NCBI RefSeq assembly: GCF_036865545.1
Contig: NZ_CP142208.1
Location: 1,364,001-1,428,000, forward strand
Length of the DNA: 64,000 nt
From: Erwinia sp. E_sp_B01_1
Lineage (GTDB): Bacteria > Pseudomonadota > Gammaproteobacteria > Enterobacterales > Enterobacteriaceae
Reading direction: 5' to 3'
Positions 10,122 through 21,262 of the stretch are shown here, one piece after another (position 1 is the stretch's first letter; the number at the start of each line of letters is the position of its first letter). The position numbers were made by a program, and so were the translations under genes. The notes under the pieces are model-generated. The model was not told where the DNA came from and did no database searches. It saw nothing but the letters and a program-made list of their open reading frames with translations.

Positions 10122-11145
10122 CGCAGAAGCTCAGCGGAAAGGAACTTTGACACAACAGCAGGGAGAGCGTCTCCAGCTCTGACCACACCGACTGACCATA
10201 ATCCTGCTTCAGGGTCAGCTCAATGCGGGTCAGCAGATGAATGGCCTGCGCAAGCTGTCCGGCGGAGAGACGTTGCAGGGCTTCACTGTAAAGTGGGCGA
10301 CGGTTTTGCCATACCCGTTGCTGATCGAACAGCGTTCTCAGAGGCGTGTTTACACTCTGACGTTGCAACGTCAGCAGGGTAAGCAGCTCGCGCTGCAGGG
10401 TACGTAAAAGGATCACCGGCTCGCTGTCTTCAGCCCGCATCTGGCGCAATATATGCTGTGCACGTTTGCTTTTACCGGCCAGCAAAGCATCCACCCAGTG
10501 GAAGGGGGTAAAGTGAGCGGCATCATTAACCGCCTGCTGCACCCTTGGTAGCGTGAGCTTACCGTCTGGCCACAACAGTGACAGCCGTTCCAGCGCCTGA
10601 GCCAGAGCCAGCAGATTACCTTCGTAGCAGTAACAAAGCAGCTGAATAGCGGCTTCATCCACGCTGAGCTTGAGGCTTTTAGCCCGCGTTGCGGCCCAGC
10701 GAGGAAGCTGAGTATGTTCAGGTGTCTGACAGGGAACCACCACACCGTGCGCACTCAGCGCTTTAAACCACGCGCTGTTCTCCTGCGCTTTGGTCAGCCG
10801 GGTAGCCCGCAACATCAGCAGGATATCAGCATGGAGCAGCGTAGAGAGGGTGAGCAGCTGTTCACCGATAGCGGCATTAGGGCCATTTTCAGGAAGCGTC
10901 AACAGCAGGGTCTGACGGCTGGCAAACAGGCTCAATGCCTGGCAGGTCGAAAAGATCGCATCCCAGTCGGTGTAAGCATCCGTCACTACACTGAAGTGTT
11001 CGGTGAAGCCCTGCTGTTGGGCAGCCGCGCGCACCGCATCCTGGGATTCCTGCAGTAAAAGGGGATCGTTGCCGGTCAGAATGTAACAAGCGCGCAGCCC
11101 CTCATGGAGCTGCGCGCTTAACTGCTCAGGGTAGATCCTGATCAT
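10114..11145 (-). CDS. holA: DNA polymerase III subunit delta
   Basis: The delta subunit of the clamp loader opens the beta sliding clamp. 343 residues, the same as E. coli. The clamp-binding segment near [16 protein letters not shown] (about 72-87) and the three-domain AAA-like architecture fit the family. It overlaps lptE by 4 bases (ATGA-type) and nadD by 8 bases, as in a tightly coupled operon. Confidence 0.96.
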   Translation of the reverse strand: MIRIYPEQLSAQLHEGLRACYILTGNDPLLLQESQDAVRAAAQQQGFTEHFSVVTDAYTDWDAIFSTCQALSLFASRQTLLLTLPENGPNAAIGEQLLTLSTLLHADILLMLRATRLTKAQENSAWFKALSAHGVVVPCQTPEHTQLPRWAATRAKSLKLSVDEAAIQLLCYCYEGNLLALAQALERLSLLWPDGKLTLPRVQQAVNDAAHFTPFHWVDALLAGKSKRAQHILRQMRAEDSEPVILLRTLQRELLTLLTLQRQSVNTPLRTLFDQQRVWQNRRPLYSEALQRLSAGQLAQAIHLLTRIELTLKQDYGQSVWSELETLSLLLCQSSFPLSFCDV

Positions 11146-11738
11146 CTTGCCAGTGAGTCGTCTGGTAAAACGGACTGTGGAGACGTTTGATCAATCGCCG
11201 CTGGCGCAGTGTCCAGCGTGTTGATTGAGCTATCATTCTCTGCGGCATGCACTGTCAGCAGTTTACGGACCAGCTGTTGAGAAGCCTGAGTACGCATTTC
11301 ACTGATGATGATGTTCTGCTCAGAGTCCTTAGCCAGGGCGGCCAGCGGGTTATCAAAGAACGTACGGTAGACCGTTGCGCTGATTGGGTAGATCCCTTTA
11401 TTAGGAACCAGAACCTGAGCACGAACAGTCATCACCATAGAGTACTCTGCCGTTTTGCCATCCTGGAAGATCGAGGCGGTATCTTTGCCCTGGGAAGCAC
11501 CCAGCAGACGCAGAGACGGAAGGTCAGTACGCAGGCCTGGATCGTCCAGTACAGTAACGTTATTGAGGCGCAGCTCTTCACGCACGGCGCGGGTTAGCGG
11601 GCCATACGGGTCGGAAGTATCCAGCACCATCGTTTTCATTTCTTGCGGAACCGCAGTGGTTCCGCGCAGATGAAAGCCACAACCTGCGGTGATCAACACC
11701 GCAAGACCCAGCATCACAGACAAAATCGGATGTCGCAC
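11142..11738 (-). CDS. lptE: LPS assembly lipoprotein LptE
   Basis: LptE plugs the LptD barrel and helps place lipopolysaccharide in the outer leaflet. The start chosen is GTG at 11738, preceded by AGGAGG four bases upstream, giving 198 residues (E. coli 193). An ATG at 11753 overlaps the leuS stop and would add five residues. The signal sequence ends LITAGC, with the lipidated Cys at about 20, followed by [11 protein letters not shown]. The C-terminal Ser/Thr/Pro-rich tail is variable in the family. Confidence 0.93.
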   Translation of the reverse strand: MRHPILSVMLGLAVLITAGCGFHLRGTTAVPQEMKTMVLDTSDPYGPLTRAVREELRLNNVTVLDDPGLRTDLPSLRLLGASQGKDTASIFQDGKTAEYSMVMTVRAQVLVPNKGIYPISATVYRTFFDNPLAALAKDSEQNIIISEMRTQASQQLVRKLLTVHAAENDSSINTLDTAPAAIDQTSPQSVLPDDSLAR

Positions 11739-11752
11739 AATTCCTCCTGACA

Positions 11753-14335
11753 TCAACCCACGACCAGGTTAAGCAGCTTGCCCGGTACGTAAATCACTTT
11801 ACGAATGGTGACGCCATCAAGATATTTGGCGACCAGATGCTCCTGCGCGGCACGAGCCTGAACCTGTTCCTGCGTTGCATCAGCCGGAACGGTAATTTTG
11901 CCACGTACTTTACCATTAACCTGAATCACCACCAGCAGAGAATCTTCCACCATTGCGGATTCATCAGCGACCGGCCACGGCGCGTTATCAATATCGCCTT
12001 CGCCGCCCAGAGCCTGCCACAGCGTGAAGCAGGCGTGCGGCGTGAACGGATAAAGCAGACGAACCACAGCCTGCAACGCCTCCTGCATCAGGGCGCGATC
12101 CTGCTCGCTCTCCTGAGGGGCACGAGCCAGCTTGTTCATCAGCTCCATAATCGCCGCGATGGCGGTATTGAAGGTCTGACGACGGCCAATGTCATCGGCC
12201 ACTTTGGCGATGGTTTTGTGCAGTTCGCGACGCAGTGATTTTTGATCGTCATTGAGGCTGGACACATCGAGCGCGACCGTCGGGCCTTTCTCGCTGTGTT
12301 CGAAGGCCAGACGCCAGACGCGTTTCAGGAAGCGGTTAGCCCCTTCCACACCGGATTCCTGCCATTCCAGCGTCATCTCAGCCGGTGAAGCGAACATCAT
12401 AAACAGACGCACGGTATCAGCACCGTAACGCTCAACCATCACCTGAGGATCAATGCCGTTGTTTTTAGACTTGGACATCTTACTCATGCCAGCGTAAACC
12501 AGCTCGCGTCCGGTGGCGTCGGTGGCTTTGGTGATGCGGCCTTTCTCATCGCGCTCAAGCGTTACGTCAACCGGAGAAACCCAGTTGCGTTCGCCGTTGA
12601 GGCCCAGATAATAGAAGGCATCAGCCAGAACCATACCCTGGCAAAGCAGACGTTTAGCCGGCTCGTTCGAGGTCACCAGACCCGCATCACGCAGCAGCTT
12701 GTGGAAGAAGCGGAAGTAGAGCAGGTGCATGATGGCGTGTTCGATGCCGCCGACATATTGATCTACCGGCAGCCAGTAGTTGGCTGCAGCCGGGTCCAGC
12801 ATGCCTTTGTCGTAATCCGGGCAGGTGTAGCGGGCATAGTACCAGGAAGACTCCATAAAGGTGTCAAAGGTATCGGTTTCGCGGAACGCAGGCTGACCGT
12901 TAACGGTGGTTTTAGCCCATTCCGGATCGGCTTTGATCGGGCTGGTGATCCCATCCATGACCACGTCTTCTGGCAGGATAACCGGCAGCTGGTCTTCCGG
13001 CGTTGGCATCACAGTGCCATCTTCCAGCGTCACCATTGGGATTGGCGCACCCCAGTAGCGCTGACGGGAAACACCCCAGTCGCGCAGACGGTAATTTACT
13101 TTACGCTCGCCCACACCGCTTGCGGCCAGTTTGTCGGCAATAGCATTGAAGCCAGCGTCATAGGAGAGGCCGTCAAACTCACCGGAGTTAAACAGCGTAC
13201 CTTTTTCGGTCATGGCAGCTTCAGCCAGATCGGGCTGGCTGCCGTCGGCATTCAGGATCACCGGCTTGATGCTGAGATCGTATTTGGTGGCGAACTCCCA
13301 GTCACGCTGGTCGTGGCCCGGAACGGCCATCACGGCACCGGTGCCGTATTCCATCAGCACAAAGTTGGCAACCCACACCGGCAATTTCTCGCCAGAAAGC
13401 GGATGAACGGCAAACATGCCGGTCGCCATGCCTTTCTTCTCCATGGTCGCCATTTCAGCTTCGGCAACCTTGGTATTACGGCATTCGGCAATAAAATCGG
13501 CCAGCGCCGGATTCATTGCTGAGGCTGCTGCAGCCAGCGGATGACCTGCCGCCACGGCCAGATAGGTTACACCCATAAAGGTGTCAGGGCGGGTGGTGTA
13601 GACGCTGAGCTTTTCAGTGCTGTCAGCCACATCAAAGGTGATTTCCACCCCTTCGGAACGGCCAATCCAGTTACGCTGCATGGTTTTGACCTGCTCAGGC
13701 CAGCTTTCCAGCGTGTCCAGGTCGTTCAGCAGTTCATCAGCGTAATCGGTAATTTTAACGAACCACTGTGGGATCTCTTTGCGCTCAACTTTGGTATCGC
13801 AGCGCCAGCAGCAGCCATCAATAACCTGCTCGTTAGCCAGCACGGTCTGATCGTTCGGGCACCAGTTAACCGCTGAGGTCTTTTTATAAACCAGGCCTTT
13901 TTCGTAAAGCTTAGTGAAGAACCACTGCTCCCAGCGATAGTATTCTGGCTGGCAGGTAGCCAGTTCACGATTCCAGTCATAGCCGAAGCCCAGCAGTTTC
14001 AACTGGTTCTTCATATAGGCGATGTTGTCGTAGGTCCAGGGAGCGGGTGCGGTGTTGTTTTTTACTGCCGCGCCTTCAGCAGGCAGGCCAAACGCATCCC
14101 AGCCAATCGGCTGCAGGACGTTTTTGCCCAGCATACGCTGGTAGCGGGAAATCACATCACCGATGGTGTAATTGCGAACATGACCCATATGGAGGCGGCC
14201 AGAAGGATAGGGCAGCATGGAGAGGCAGTAGTACTTCTCTTTACCTTCCTCTTCGGTCACGTTGAACGTTTGCTTCTCATCCCAGTGCTGTTGGACATGG
14301 GATTCTATCTCTTCCGGGCGGTATTGCTCTTGCAT
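11753..14335 (-). CDS. leuS: Leucyl-tRNA synthetase
   Basis: Class I synthetase charging tRNA-Leu. 860 residues, as in E. coli. The HIGH-type motif is [15 protein letters not shown] (about 42-56). A CP1 editing domain lies in the first half ([16 protein letters not shown]). The KMSKS motif is [10 protein letters not shown] at about 618-627. It heads the leuS-lptE-holA-nadD operon and is transcribed away from ybeL. The 214-base divergent gap (14336-14549) must hold both promoters. Confidence 0.98.
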   Translation of the reverse strand: MQEQYRPEEIESHVQQHWDEKQTFNVTEEEGKEKYYCLSMLPYPSGRLHMGHVRNYTIGDVISRYQRMLGKNVLQPIGWDAFGLPAEGAAVKNNTAPAPWTYDNIAYMKNQLKLLGFGYDWNRELATCQPEYYRWEQWFFTKLYEKGLVYKKTSAVNWCPNDQTVLANEQVIDGCCWRCDTKVERKEIPQWFVKITDYADELLNDLDTLESWPEQVKTMQRNWIGRSEGVEITFDVADSTEKLSVYTTRPDTFMGVTYLAVAAGHPLAAAASAMNPALADFIAECRNTKVAEAEMATMEKKGMATGMFAVHPLSGEKLPVWVANFVLMEYGTGAVMAVPGHDQRDWEFATKYDLSIKPVILNADGSQPDLAEAAMTEKGTLFNSGEFDGLSYDAGFNAIADKLAASGVGERKVNYRLRDWGVSRQRYWGAPIPMVTLEDGTVMPTPEDQLPVILPEDVVMDGITSPIKADPEWAKTTVNGQPAFRETDTFDTFMESSWYYARYTCPDYDKGMLDPAAANYWLPVDQYVGGIEHAIMHLLYFRFFHKLLRDAGLVTSNEPAKRLLCQGMVLADAFYYLGLNGERNWVSPVDVTLERDEKGRITKATDATGRELVYAGMSKMSKSKNNGIDPQVMVERYGADTVRLFMMFASPAEMTLEWQESGVEGANRFLKRVWRLAFEHSEKGPTVALDVSSLNDDQKSLRRELHKTIAKVADDIGRRQTFNTAIAAIMELMNKLARAPQESEQDRALMQEALQAVVRLLYPFTPHACFTLWQALGGEGDIDNAPWPVADESAMVEDSLLVVIQVNGKVRGKITVPADATQEQVQARAAQEHLVAKYLDGVTIRKVIYVPGKLLNLVVG

Positions 14336-14549
14336 GGCAGCCAGTAGTCCTTTGTAAACTTTTTATGAGTTCGTTCAGATCCGCATAGCATAGCTGATCC
14401 CTACCCGGCGCAACAACAGTAACCGCCCAGACAAGCGGCATTTCTCTGCAAGCTGGAAGATAACAGGCAATTTTTGCAGGCGGCCATCCGCAAAAAAATG
14501 ATTGGCGCTAGAATTAAAAGGTAACGTATTGGTGCGTTAAGGAGAAAAA

Positions 14550-15032
14550 ATGAACAAGGTTGCTCAGTATTATCGTGAACTGGTCTCTTCTCTGACGGAA
14601 AGAATCAATCGGGGAGAGCATGATATTGATGCGCTGGTAGAAAGTGCCAGACAGCGCATGAACAACCGCGGGGAGTTAACCCGCAGCCAGATTGATGATG
14701 TCACCCGTGCTGTGCGCAGAGATCTGGAGGAGTTCGCCCGGAGCTACACGGAGACTCAGGATGATTCCGGCGACAGCGTATTTATGCGCGTTATCCGTGA
14801 AAGCGTGTGGAAGGAGCTGGCGGACATAACCGATAAGAGTCAGCTTGAGTGGCGTGAAGTTTTTCAGGACCTGAATCACCACGGCGTGTACCAAAGCGGT
14901 GAAGTCGTAGGGCTTGGTAATCTGGTCTGTGAACAATGTCAGTTTACCCGCGCTATTTACACGCCCGAAACGCTGACACGCTGTCCGGAATGCGGCAACG
15001 ATCAGTTCCAGCGGCAACCATTCGAGCCTTAA
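14550..15032 (+). CDS. ybeL: Zinc-ribbon protein YbeL (DUF1451)
   Basis: 160-residue cytosolic protein with a predicted coiled-coil N-terminal region (about 1-100, many charged residues) and a C-terminal zinc ribbon formed by CEQC and CPEC (about 127-151). Function is not established. It is a single gene between divergent leuS and convergent gltL, as in E. coli. AAGGAG lies 7 bases upstream of the ATG. Confidence 0.92.
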   Translation: MNKVAQYYRELVSSLTERINRGEHDIDALVESARQRMNNRGELTRSQIDDVTRAVRRDLEEFARSYTETQDDSGDSVFMRVIRESVWKELADITDKSQLEWREVFQDLNHHGVYQSGEVVGLGNLVCEQCQFTRAIYTPETLTRCPECGNDQFQRQPFEP

Positions 15033-15055
15033 TTTAGTGGGCAGAGGGAATAGCT

Positions 15056-15077
15056 AAGGGCGGATTGCTCCGCCCTT
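15056..15077. terminator. Hairpin between convergent ybeL and gltL
   Basis: Perfect 9-bp stem aagggcgga/tccgccctt with a 4-base ttgc loop, centred between the two stop codons. Neither side has a strong T tract. It probably works as a shared transcript end. Confidence 0.6.
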
Positions 15078-15081
15078 GAGA

Positions 15082-15807
15082 TTAATGCAGGATTTTAGCC
15101 AGGAAGTCTTTCGCGCGATCGGATTGCGGATTGGTAAAGAAGTCATCTTTCGGTGAATCTTCGACAATCTTTCCTTCATCCATAAAGATCACCCGGTTCG
15201 CCACTTTACGGGCAAAGCCCATTTCGTGGGTCACCACCATCATGGTCATCCCCTCGTTTGCCAGCTCAACCATCACATCCAGCACTTCATTGATCATTTC
15301 CGGATCGAGTGCGGAGGTGGGCTCATCAAACAGCATGGCAATCGGGTCCATGCAAAGCGCACGGGCGATAGCGACACGCTGTTGCTGACCGCCGGAAAGC
15401 TGGCCCGGATGCTTGTTAGCGTGTGCAGAAAGGCCCACACGCTCCAAAAGCTTCAGGCCCTTTTTACGCGCTTCTTCTTTATCGCGCTTCAGAACTTTGA
15501 CCTGGGCCAGCGTCAGGTTTTCAACGATTGTCAGGTGGGGGAACAGCTCAAAATGCTGGAACACCATGCCGACTTTGGAACGCAGTTGCGCCAGATTAGT
15601 GCGCTTGTCGTTCACAGCGGTCCCGTTTACTTCAATCCTGCCTTCCTGAACAGGCTCTAATCCGTTAACCGTTTTGATCAGCGTGGATTTTCCGGAACCG
15701 GACGGGCCGCAGACTACCACTACTTCGCCTTTTTTCACTTCAGTTGTGCAGTCGGTCAGTACCTGAAAGTGACCATACCACTTAGAAACGTTTTTCAGGG
15801 TAATCAT
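15082..15807 (-). CDS. gltL: Glutamate/aspartate ABC transporter ATP-binding protein
   Basis: Cytoplasmic ATPase of the GltIJKL importer. 241 residues. Walker [10 protein letters not shown] (about 34-42), Q-loop [10 protein letters not shown], signature [15 protein letters not shown] and Walker [14 protein letters not shown] are all intact. It follows gltK without a spacer and is the last gene of the operon. Confidence 0.97.
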   Translation of the reverse strand: MITLKNVSKWYGHFQVLTDCTTEVKKGEVVVVCGPSGSGKSTLIKTVNGLEPVQEGRIEVNGTAVNDKRTNLAQLRSKVGMVFQHFELFPHLTIVENLTLAQVKVLKRDKEEARKKGLKLLERVGLSAHANKHPGQLSGGQQQRVAIARALCMDPIAMLFDEPTSALDPEMINEVLDVMVELANEGMTMMVVTHEMGFARKVANRVIFMDEGKIVEDSPKDDFFTNPQSDRAKDFLAKILH

Positions 15808-16485
15808 TTAAACCGTCCTTTTTTTCTTTAAATAGCTGACCAACAGCGAAGCGCTAAGGCTGATAACAAAGTAAACCGCACCGGCAAACAGGACCATTTC
15901 GATTTCGGTACCGTTATTGATGCCAATGGTGTCGGCGGTACGGAAGAAGTCAGCAAGGCTGAGTACGTAAACCAGAGAGGTGTCCTGGAAAAGCACAATG
16001 CCCTGAGTAAGCAGCAACGGCACCATGGCGCGGAAGGCCTGCGGCAGGATGATCAATTTCATCGACTGCCACTGTGTCATACCTAAAGCCAGCGCAGCGC
16101 TGCCCTGACCCCGGGCAATACTCAGAATACCGGCGCGGATAATTTCGGAATAATAGGCTGCTTCAAACAGTGAGAAGGCCACCATGGCTGAAATCAGGCG
16201 GATATCGGTTTTCGGCGAGAGGCCAAGCACCTGCTGCAGGAAACTTGGCACTACCAGATAGAACCACAACAGCACCATGACCAGAGGCACGGAGCGGAAC
16301 AGGTTGACGTAAAGCCGGGCAAACCAGCTGACAGGCTTAAAGCTGGACAGGCGCATTACCGCCAGCAGGGTCCCCCAGACAATACCAAACACTACCGCAG
16401 TGACGGTGATCTTGAGCGTAATCACCAGCCCGTTCAGCAGATAAGGAAGGTTTGGAACAATGGTGCTCCAGTCAAACTCGTACAT
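15808..16485 (-). CDS. gltK: Glutamate/aspartate ABC transporter permease GltK
   Basis: Inner-membrane permease of 225 residues (E. coli 224) with about five hydrophobic helices. The amino-acid ABC permease EAA loop is [23 protein letters not shown]. Its ATG overlaps the gltJ stop by one base, consistent with translational coupling of the two permeases. Confidence 0.97.
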   Translation of the reverse strand: MYEFDWSTIVPNLPYLLNGLVITLKITVTAVVFGIVWGTLLAVMRLSSFKPVSWFARLYVNLFRSVPLVMVLLWFYLVVPSFLQQVLGLSPKTDIRLISAMVAFSLFEAAYYSEIIRAGILSIARGQGSAALALGMTQWQSMKLIILPQAFRAMVPLLLTQGIVLFQDTSLVYVLSLADFFRTADTIGINNGTEIEMVLFAGAVYFVISLSASLLVSYLKKKRTV

Positions 16486-17225
16486 TATTTGCCTCCCATG
16501 CCGCCGGGCAGGCGAACTTTACGCTCCACCAGGCTCATCAGCAGCATTATCACCATGTTGATGCCGATATAGGCCAGGGTGATAGCAGTAAAGGATTCAT
16601 AGGCGTGAGCTGAGTAGTCCAGCAGCTTACCCGCCTGTGCGGCCATATCAACCAGACCAATGGTCGAGGCGATGGCTGAGTTTTTGACCAGGTTAAGCAT
16701 CTCTGAGGTCATCGGCGGCACAATCACACGATAGGCATTGGGTAACAGCACATAACGATAGGTTTGCGGCAGCGTCAGGCCCATGGCCAGACCGGCATTC
16801 TTCTGACCCGTAGGCAGCGACTGAATAGCGGCACGAACCTGTTCACAGACGCGCGCGGCGGTAAACAAGCCCAGACAAAGAACAGAGCAGGTGAAGAACT
16901 GAATATTGGGATCCAGTTCAGATTTGAACCACATACCAATATTTTCCGGCAGCAGTTCCGGCACCACCAGATACCAGATAAAGAACTGCACAATTAGCGG
17001 CACATTACGGAACAGCTCTACATAGCAGGTGCCGAGGCCAGAAAGCAGACGGTTGGGAACGGTGCGCAATATTCCAAACAGCGAACCGACGCAAAGGGCG
17101 ATAATCCACGCACAAACTGAGACGGCAATGGTGACCTGAAAGCCTGACCACAGCCACCCCAGATAGGTGGTATTACCGAAGGGGGCCTGTTGCAGGAAAA
17201 TACCCCAGTTCCAATCGATTGACAT
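16485..17225 (-). CDS. gltJ: Glutamate/aspartate ABC transporter permease GltJ
   Basis: Inner-membrane permease partner of GltK. The start is the ATG at 17225 ([12 protein letters not shown]), with GGAG seven bases upstream, giving 246 residues exactly as in E. coli. The open frame continues upstream to 17423, but that part is the SroC-like region. The EAA loop is [25 protein letters not shown] terminator hairpin just upstream means expression needs readthrough from gltI. Confidence 0.97.
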   Translation of the reverse strand: MSIDWNWGIFLQQAPFGNTTYLGWLWSGFQVTIAVSVCAWIIALCVGSLFGILRTVPNRLLSGLGTCYVELFRNVPLIVQFFIWYLVVPELLPENIGMWFKSELDPNIQFFTCSVLCLGLFTAARVCEQVRAAIQSLPTGQKNAGLAMGLTLPQTYRYVLLPNAYRVIVPPMTSEMLNLVKNSAIASTIGLVDMAAQAGKLLDYSAHAYESFTAITLAYIGINMVIMLLMSLVERKVRLPGGMGGK

Positions 17226-17240
17226 AAATAACTCCGGGAG

Positions 17241-17264
17241 AAAAAAGGGTAGCGAAGCTACCCT
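17241..17264 (-). terminator. Terminator in the gltI-gltJ gap (3' end of SroC)
   Basis: On the minus strand: stem agggtagc/gctaccct with a 3-base loop, then a run of T (17241-17245). It ends 16 bases before the gltJ start, so it attenuates gltJKL relative to gltI and would define the 3' end of the small RNA. Confidence 0.75.
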
Positions 17265-17400
17265 GAAGATTGATGAGAGGCTCTGTTGTACGTTATGGGG
17301 AACGACCACTTCGCACCTTCGCCCGCCTTCCGGTTGGGTAATTCGCCGGTAAAGCCTGGCTGTTGTCTGTCCGAGCCTGGGTTCAACAATCATAGGGCAG
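17241..17400 (-). ncRNA. sroC: SroC-like small RNA from the gltI-gltJ intergenic region
   Basis: In E. coli and Salmonella, SroC is an Hfq-binding RNA of about 160 nt cut from the gltI mRNA. It acts as a sponge for GcvB. Here a 200-base gap (17226-17425) separates gltI from gltJ and ends in a textbook intrinsic terminator, the expected SroC architecture. The 5' end (near 17400) is inferred from typical length. I judged identity by position and terminator, not alignment. Confidence 0.6.
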
Positions 17401-17425
17401 CCATGAGCCGCCCTTATTTTCATTA

Positions 17426-18328
17426 TTAGTTCAGTGCCTTGTCATTTGGCGTTTTGAACGTCGCTTTCATATCATCAGACAGGGCGAAGTTCATGTTGAG
17501 GTTTTTAGGCGGAATAGGGTTGCTGAACCACTTATCAAACCACTTTGAAGCTTCACCAGAGGTCTGAGCTTTAGCGATGGTATCGTCCATCAGCTTTTTA
17601 AAGCCGGCATCATCTTTGCGCAGCATACAACCGTAGGCTTCTTTCGACTGTGGCGTGCCGAGAATTTCCCAGTTGTCTGGTTTCTTGGCTTTCGCACGTT
17701 CACCCGCCAGCAGAGCATCATCCATCATAAAGGCTACAGCACGCCCGCTTTCCAGCGTACGGAAGGAGTCGCCGTGATCTTTGGCGCTGATGATGCGCAT
17801 CTCCATTTTCTTATCGTCATTCAGCTTGTTCAGCAGAATTTCAGAAGTGGTGCCGGAGGTGACGACAACGGTTTTGCCTTTCAGATCCGCGAAATCCTTG
17901 ATTGGACCGCCTTTCTTCACCAGCAAACGGGTACCGATAACAAAAATGGTGTCGGAGAAAGCAGCCTGTTTCTGACGCTCAGCGTTGTTAGTGGTTGAGC
18001 CACACTCAAAGTCATAGGTGCCGTTTTGCAGCAGCGGGATACGGTTTTGCGAAGTGATCGGCAGCATTTTTACCTGCAGATCGGGTTTGTTCAGTTTGGC
18101 TTTGATCGCTGCCACTATGGCATCGGAATAGGCCTGAGAGTAGCCGACAACTTTTTGCTGATTATCGTAGTAAGAGAAAGGAACAGAAGATTCACGGTGG
18201 CCTACAACAACTACGCCACTTTTAGCAATTTTGTCCAGGGTAGCGGATTGCGCTGCATCTTCTGCATGGGCGATACCGGATGAAAGGCCAGCCAGTGCAA
18301 GGCACAGCCCCAGTTTCCGTAATTTCAT
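17426..18328 (-). CDS. gltI: Glutamate/aspartate periplasmic binding protein
   Basis: Periplasmic solute-binding protein that delivers Glu/Asp to GltJK. The ATG at 18328, with AAGGAG six bases upstream, gives 300 residues (E. coli 302). The signal peptide ends at about residue 22 (GIAHA|EDAA). VGHRESSVPFSYYDNQQ and the ligand-region segment CGSTTNN are conserved. It is the first gene of gltIJKL and is followed by the SroC-like region and terminator. Confidence 0.97.
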   Translation of the reverse strand: MKLRKLGLCLALAGLSSGIAHAEDAAQSATLDKIAKSGVVVVGHRESSVPFSYYDNQQKVVGYSQAYSDAIVAAIKAKLNKPDLQVKMLPITSQNRIPLLQNGTYDFECGSTTNNAERQKQAAFSDTIFVIGTRLLVKKGGPIKDFADLKGKTVVVTSGTTSEILLNKLNDDKKMEMRIISAKDHGDSFRTLESGRAVAFMMDDALLAGERAKAKKPDNWEILGTPQSKEAYGCMLRKDDAGFKKLMDDTIAKAQTSGEASKWFDKWFSNPIPPKNLNMNFALSDDMKATFKTPNDKALN

Positions 18329-18695
18329 CTCCAACTCCTTCGTTGTGTGGCGTCAAAACGTTGCGCCGGTTTGTGTTTAATTCCGAGCTTTTCTTTTTTA
18401 TCCCAGGGCGTGACCGCACTCTGAATAGCCCTAACATAGCCGAATGTTAACGCGATGAAACAAGAAAGTTTCTTTTTTGCGAAGCGTGCCGCACCAAATA
18501 AAGGCATTCATTTGTCGCCTGCTCCACCCTGGGGCATTTATTGACCTTTAACAGTGCATGCGCGGTTTATGGCTGGTGTCAGACAAACCGTTCAGCGGTT
18601 TCACCCTAGGGTTTTGCAACCATCGTGCCAAAATGTTTTTGAAGAAACATTTGTCAGCATGATGTGCTTAGTGGAGAGGGGGAGAAGTGAGTTCC
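18329..18695. promoter_or_regulatory. gltI upstream region, no gene
   Basis: About 370 bases between gltI and the lnt terminator with no credible coding frame. It must contain the gltI promoter on the minus strand. A TTAACA...TATTCA pair with 17-base spacing near 18421-18450 is possible but not convincing. Confidence 0.3.
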
Positions 18696-18730
18696 AAAAA
18701 AAACGCTGAACCGGTAAGGATTCAGCGTTT
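18696..18730 (-). terminator. Terminator of the miaB-ybeZYX-lnt operon
   Basis: Perfect 10-bp stem aaacgctgaa/ttcagcgttt with a 10-base loop. On the minus strand it runs straight into a stretch of eight T, 21 bases after the lnt stop. Confidence 0.85.
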
Positions 18731-18751
18731 CGATCTGACAGCAGGATTCAG

Positions 18752-20284
18752 CTAGCGGCGTTTTCTTAAGCCCTGAACCGTGGCGGCAATGCCAAACAGC
18801 AGGGTAATTATCCATACCGGCCAGTTGCCAAACCGGGCATAAGGCGTCAGTCCCTGCGTGGGCGTCAACTGAGTGGCAAGCACGCCGGCCTTGAACTGCG
18901 GGATCATCTCTTCAGCATCACCATTAGCATTGATTACCGCCGTAACGCCATTGTTGGTATCACGCAGTAAAGGCCTGCCCAGTTCCAGAGCGCGCATCCG
19001 CGCCATCTGGAAATGCTGCCAGGGACCAATAGAGTGACCAAACCAGGCATCATTGGAGATGGTCAGCAGGAAATCGGTATCAGGGCGGAAGTTATCCCGT
19101 ACCTGTTGCCCCAGCACAATCTCATAGCATATTGCCGCCGTCAGATTATATCCCGCCACCTTTAGCTGGGGCTGGATATAGGAGCCACGGCTGAAAGAGG
19201 ACATAGGTAAATCAAAGAACGGTGCCAAAGGTCTGAGCAGGGCCTCAAGCGGAACAAATTCACCAAAGGGCACCAGATGGTTTTTCTGGTAACGGTTGCT
19301 GCTGCTGTAGTCGTAAGGCTTATCACCCCCCAACACTATGATTGAGTTGTAATCGTGATAACGATTATGCTCAAGCCGCGAATCAACAATGCCGGTAATC
19401 AGGCTGCTGCCGTTAGCACGCAGCTCCTGATCGACAGATTTCAGGAAGGGCTGCTGGTTAGATTCCAGATCCGGGATCGCTGACTCAGGCCAGATGATAA
19501 TCGGCGCTTTGCCCACAAATGGACGACTGAGCGAAGTGTAAGTTTTCAGCGTGTTGATCAGCTGTTCAGGATCCCACTTCAACGACTGTGGAATATTGCC
19601 CTGCACCATCGCAATGTTCACTTCACGTTCGGGCAGAGCCTGATACCAGCTGATCTGTCGTAGCGGCCAGGGAAGCAGCAGCAAAGCCAGTGCAATCACG
19701 CCTGCAATCCAGTGACGTTTCACCACAGCAAACACGGCCAGGCCGGAAACGACCATCAGCATGAAGGTAATGCCTTCGACCCCAAACAGCGGCCCCAGAC
19801 CTTTCAGCGGTCCGTCAATCTGACTGTAGCCAAACTGAAGCCACGGGAAGCCTGTCAGGATCCAGCCGCGTAAAAATTCGGTGATTTGCCACAAGACGGG
19901 AGCGGCAACCACAAGACGCAACAGGGATGTTTTGGGAAACAACCGGTTAAGCAGGGCTGCAAACAGCATCGTAAAGAGTGAGAGCCAGGCGGCCAGCAGG
20001 ACAACCAGCAACACGTTAACCGGGCCGGGCATCCCGCCAAAAGTGGCAATGCTGACATAGACCCAGTTGATGCCGCTGCCGAAAAGCCCCATGCCCCACA
20101 CAAAACCTGTCGCCGTAGCCTGGCGAGTGGAGCGATTGAGCGTCAGGGTCAGCAGACCGGCAAGAGAAACCAGCGCGGCAGGCCAGAAATCGTAGGGGGA
20201 AAACGAAAGGGTGCCAAAGGCACCCGTCATCAGCGCTAAAAGCAGGCGAACCCGCTGACGCTGGTACAGTGAGGCAATAGCCAT
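18752..20284 (-). CDS. lnt: Apolipoprotein N-acyltransferase
   Basis: Inner-membrane enzyme adding the third acyl chain to bacterial lipoproteins. 510 residues (E. coli 512). Several N-terminal membrane helices precede a periplasmic nitrilase-like domain. The catalytic triad is visible as Glu in [10 protein letters not shown], Lys in [11 protein letters not shown] and Cys in AAICYEIV. It begins 6 bases after ybeX, in the conserved ybeZ-ybeY-ybeX-lnt order. Confidence 0.97.
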   Translation of the reverse strand: MAIASLYQRQRVRLLLALMTGAFGTLSFSPYDFWPAALVSLAGLLTLTLNRSTRQATATGFVWGMGLFGSGINWVYVSIATFGGMPGPVNVLLVVLLAAWLSLFTMLFAALLNRLFPKTSLLRLVVAAPVLWQITEFLRGWILTGFPWLQFGYSQIDGPLKGLGPLFGVEGITFMLMVVSGLAVFAVVKRHWIAGVIALALLLLPWPLRQISWYQALPEREVNIAMVQGNIPQSLKWDPEQLINTLKTYTSLSRPFVGKAPIIIWPESAIPDLESNQQPFLKSVDQELRANGSSLITGIVDSRLEHNRYHDYNSIIVLGGDKPYDYSSSNRYQKNHLVPFGEFVPLEALLRPLAPFFDLPMSSFSRGSYIQPQLKVAGYNLTAAICYEIVLGQQVRDNFRPDTDFLLTISNDAWFGHSIGPWQHFQMARMRALELGRPLLRDTNNGVTAVINANGDAEEMIPQFKAGVLATQLTPTQGLTPYARFGNWPVWIITLLFGIAATVQGLRKRR

Positions 20285-20290
20285 AAAGAA

Positions 20291-21169
20291 TTATTCTTCC
20301 AGTATCGGTTGCGGCGAGTTTTCCGGAATTTTGACGTGAACCTGGATGATACGACGGCTGTCGGCCATAGCGACCTTGAACTGATAGCCCTCAATCTCAA
20401 TGCTTTCACCACGTGCCGGCAGATGACCAAATGCCTGCATAACCAGTCCGCCGATAGTATCGACCTCTTCATCACTGAAGTTGGTTTCAAAGACTTCGTT
20501 AAAGTCTTCAATAGGTGTCAGCGCACGGATGGTATAGGTGTGACGGCTCAACTGGCGGATATCACGATCTTCTTCATCGTCATACTCATCCTCAATTTCA
20601 CCCACGATGAGCTCAAGGATATCTTCAATCGTGACCAGTCCGGAGACGCCACCGAATTCATCGATAACAATCGCCATATGATAGCGCTGGGAACGGAACT
20701 CTTTCAGCATCCGATCCACGCGTTTGCTTTCCGGCACCACCACGGCCTGGCGCAGCACTTTTTCCATGCTGAACGGGGAAGATCCACTGCTCATAAACGG
20801 CAACAGATCTTTGGCCATCAGAATGCCTTCAACATGGTCTTTGTCTTCGCTGATCACCGGGAAACGGGAGTGTGCAGACTCGATAATCACGCCGAGGCAC
20901 TCTTCCAGAGACTGGTTGCGCTTCAGGGTGATCATCTGCGAGCGGGGGATCATGATGTCACGCACGCGCTGCTCGGCAATATCCATCACGCCTTCAAGCA
21001 TGTCGCGGGTATCCGGATCGATCAGATCGTTCTGTTCAGAATCGCGGATCAGCTCCAGCAGGTCATTGCGGTTTTTAGGCTCACCGTGAAACAGCTGGTT
21101 GAGGATAAGGGTGAAAAATCCCTTTTTGGTACTGGGACTGTCATTATTCTGTGAATGGTCATCGCTCAT
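20291..21169 (-). CDS. ybeX: CNNM/CorC family protein with CBS domains
   Basis: Cytosolic protein, historically CorC (magnesium/cobalt efflux), also tied to ribosome maturation. The ATG at 21169 ([10 protein letters not shown]) gives 292 residues as in E. coli; the open frame reaches 21229. A CBS pair lies at about 70-190 ([30 protein letters not shown]) and a CorC_HlyC C-terminal domain at about 205-285 ([18 protein letters not shown]). It lacks the DUF21 membrane domain of its paralogues, as is normal for this branch. Confidence 0.95.
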   Translation of the reverse strand: MSDDHSQNNDSPSTKKGFFTLILNQLFHGEPKNRNDLLELIRDSEQNDLIDPDTRDMLEGVMDIAEQRVRDIMIPRSQMITLKRNQSLEECLGVIIESAHSRFPVISEDKDHVEGILMAKDLLPFMSSGSSPFSMEKVLRQAVVVPESKRVDRMLKEFRSQRYHMAIVIDEFGGVSGLVTIEDILELIVGEIEDEYDDEEDRDIRQLSRHTYTIRALTPIEDFNEVFETNFSDEEVDTIGGLVMQAFGHLPARGESIEIEGYQFKVAMADSRRIIQVHVKIPENSPQPILEE

Positions 21170-21207
21170 GGCGTTTTTGTTTCTGTCACTCTTGTCGTGT
21201 GAAGGGG

Positions 21208-21261
21208 TGTCCCTGCCTGCAGGCTGCACAGCTCAGGGACAATGTCAGGCCTCAAGGCCTG
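21208..21261. repeat. Two hairpins between ybeY and ybeX
   Basis: The ybeY-ybeX spacer (93 bases) contains a perfect 8-bp stem tgtccctg/cagggaca (21208-21241). Next to it is a perfect 6-bp stem caggcc/ggcctg with a tcaa loop (21246-21261). Without T tracts they are more likely mRNA processing or stability elements than terminators. Confidence 0.45.
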
Positions 21262-21262
21262 C

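Noticed and set aside
16485..17423. A 312-residue version of GltJ starting at 17423
   Set aside because: The first 66 codons lie in the SroC-like region beyond a terminator; the 17225 ATG has a ribosome site and exact ortholog length.
20309..21154. 281-residue open frame antisense to ybeX
   Set aside because: It lies opposite a conserved gene with normal CBS motifs; composition is His/Phe-rich as expected of a reverse-strand shadow.
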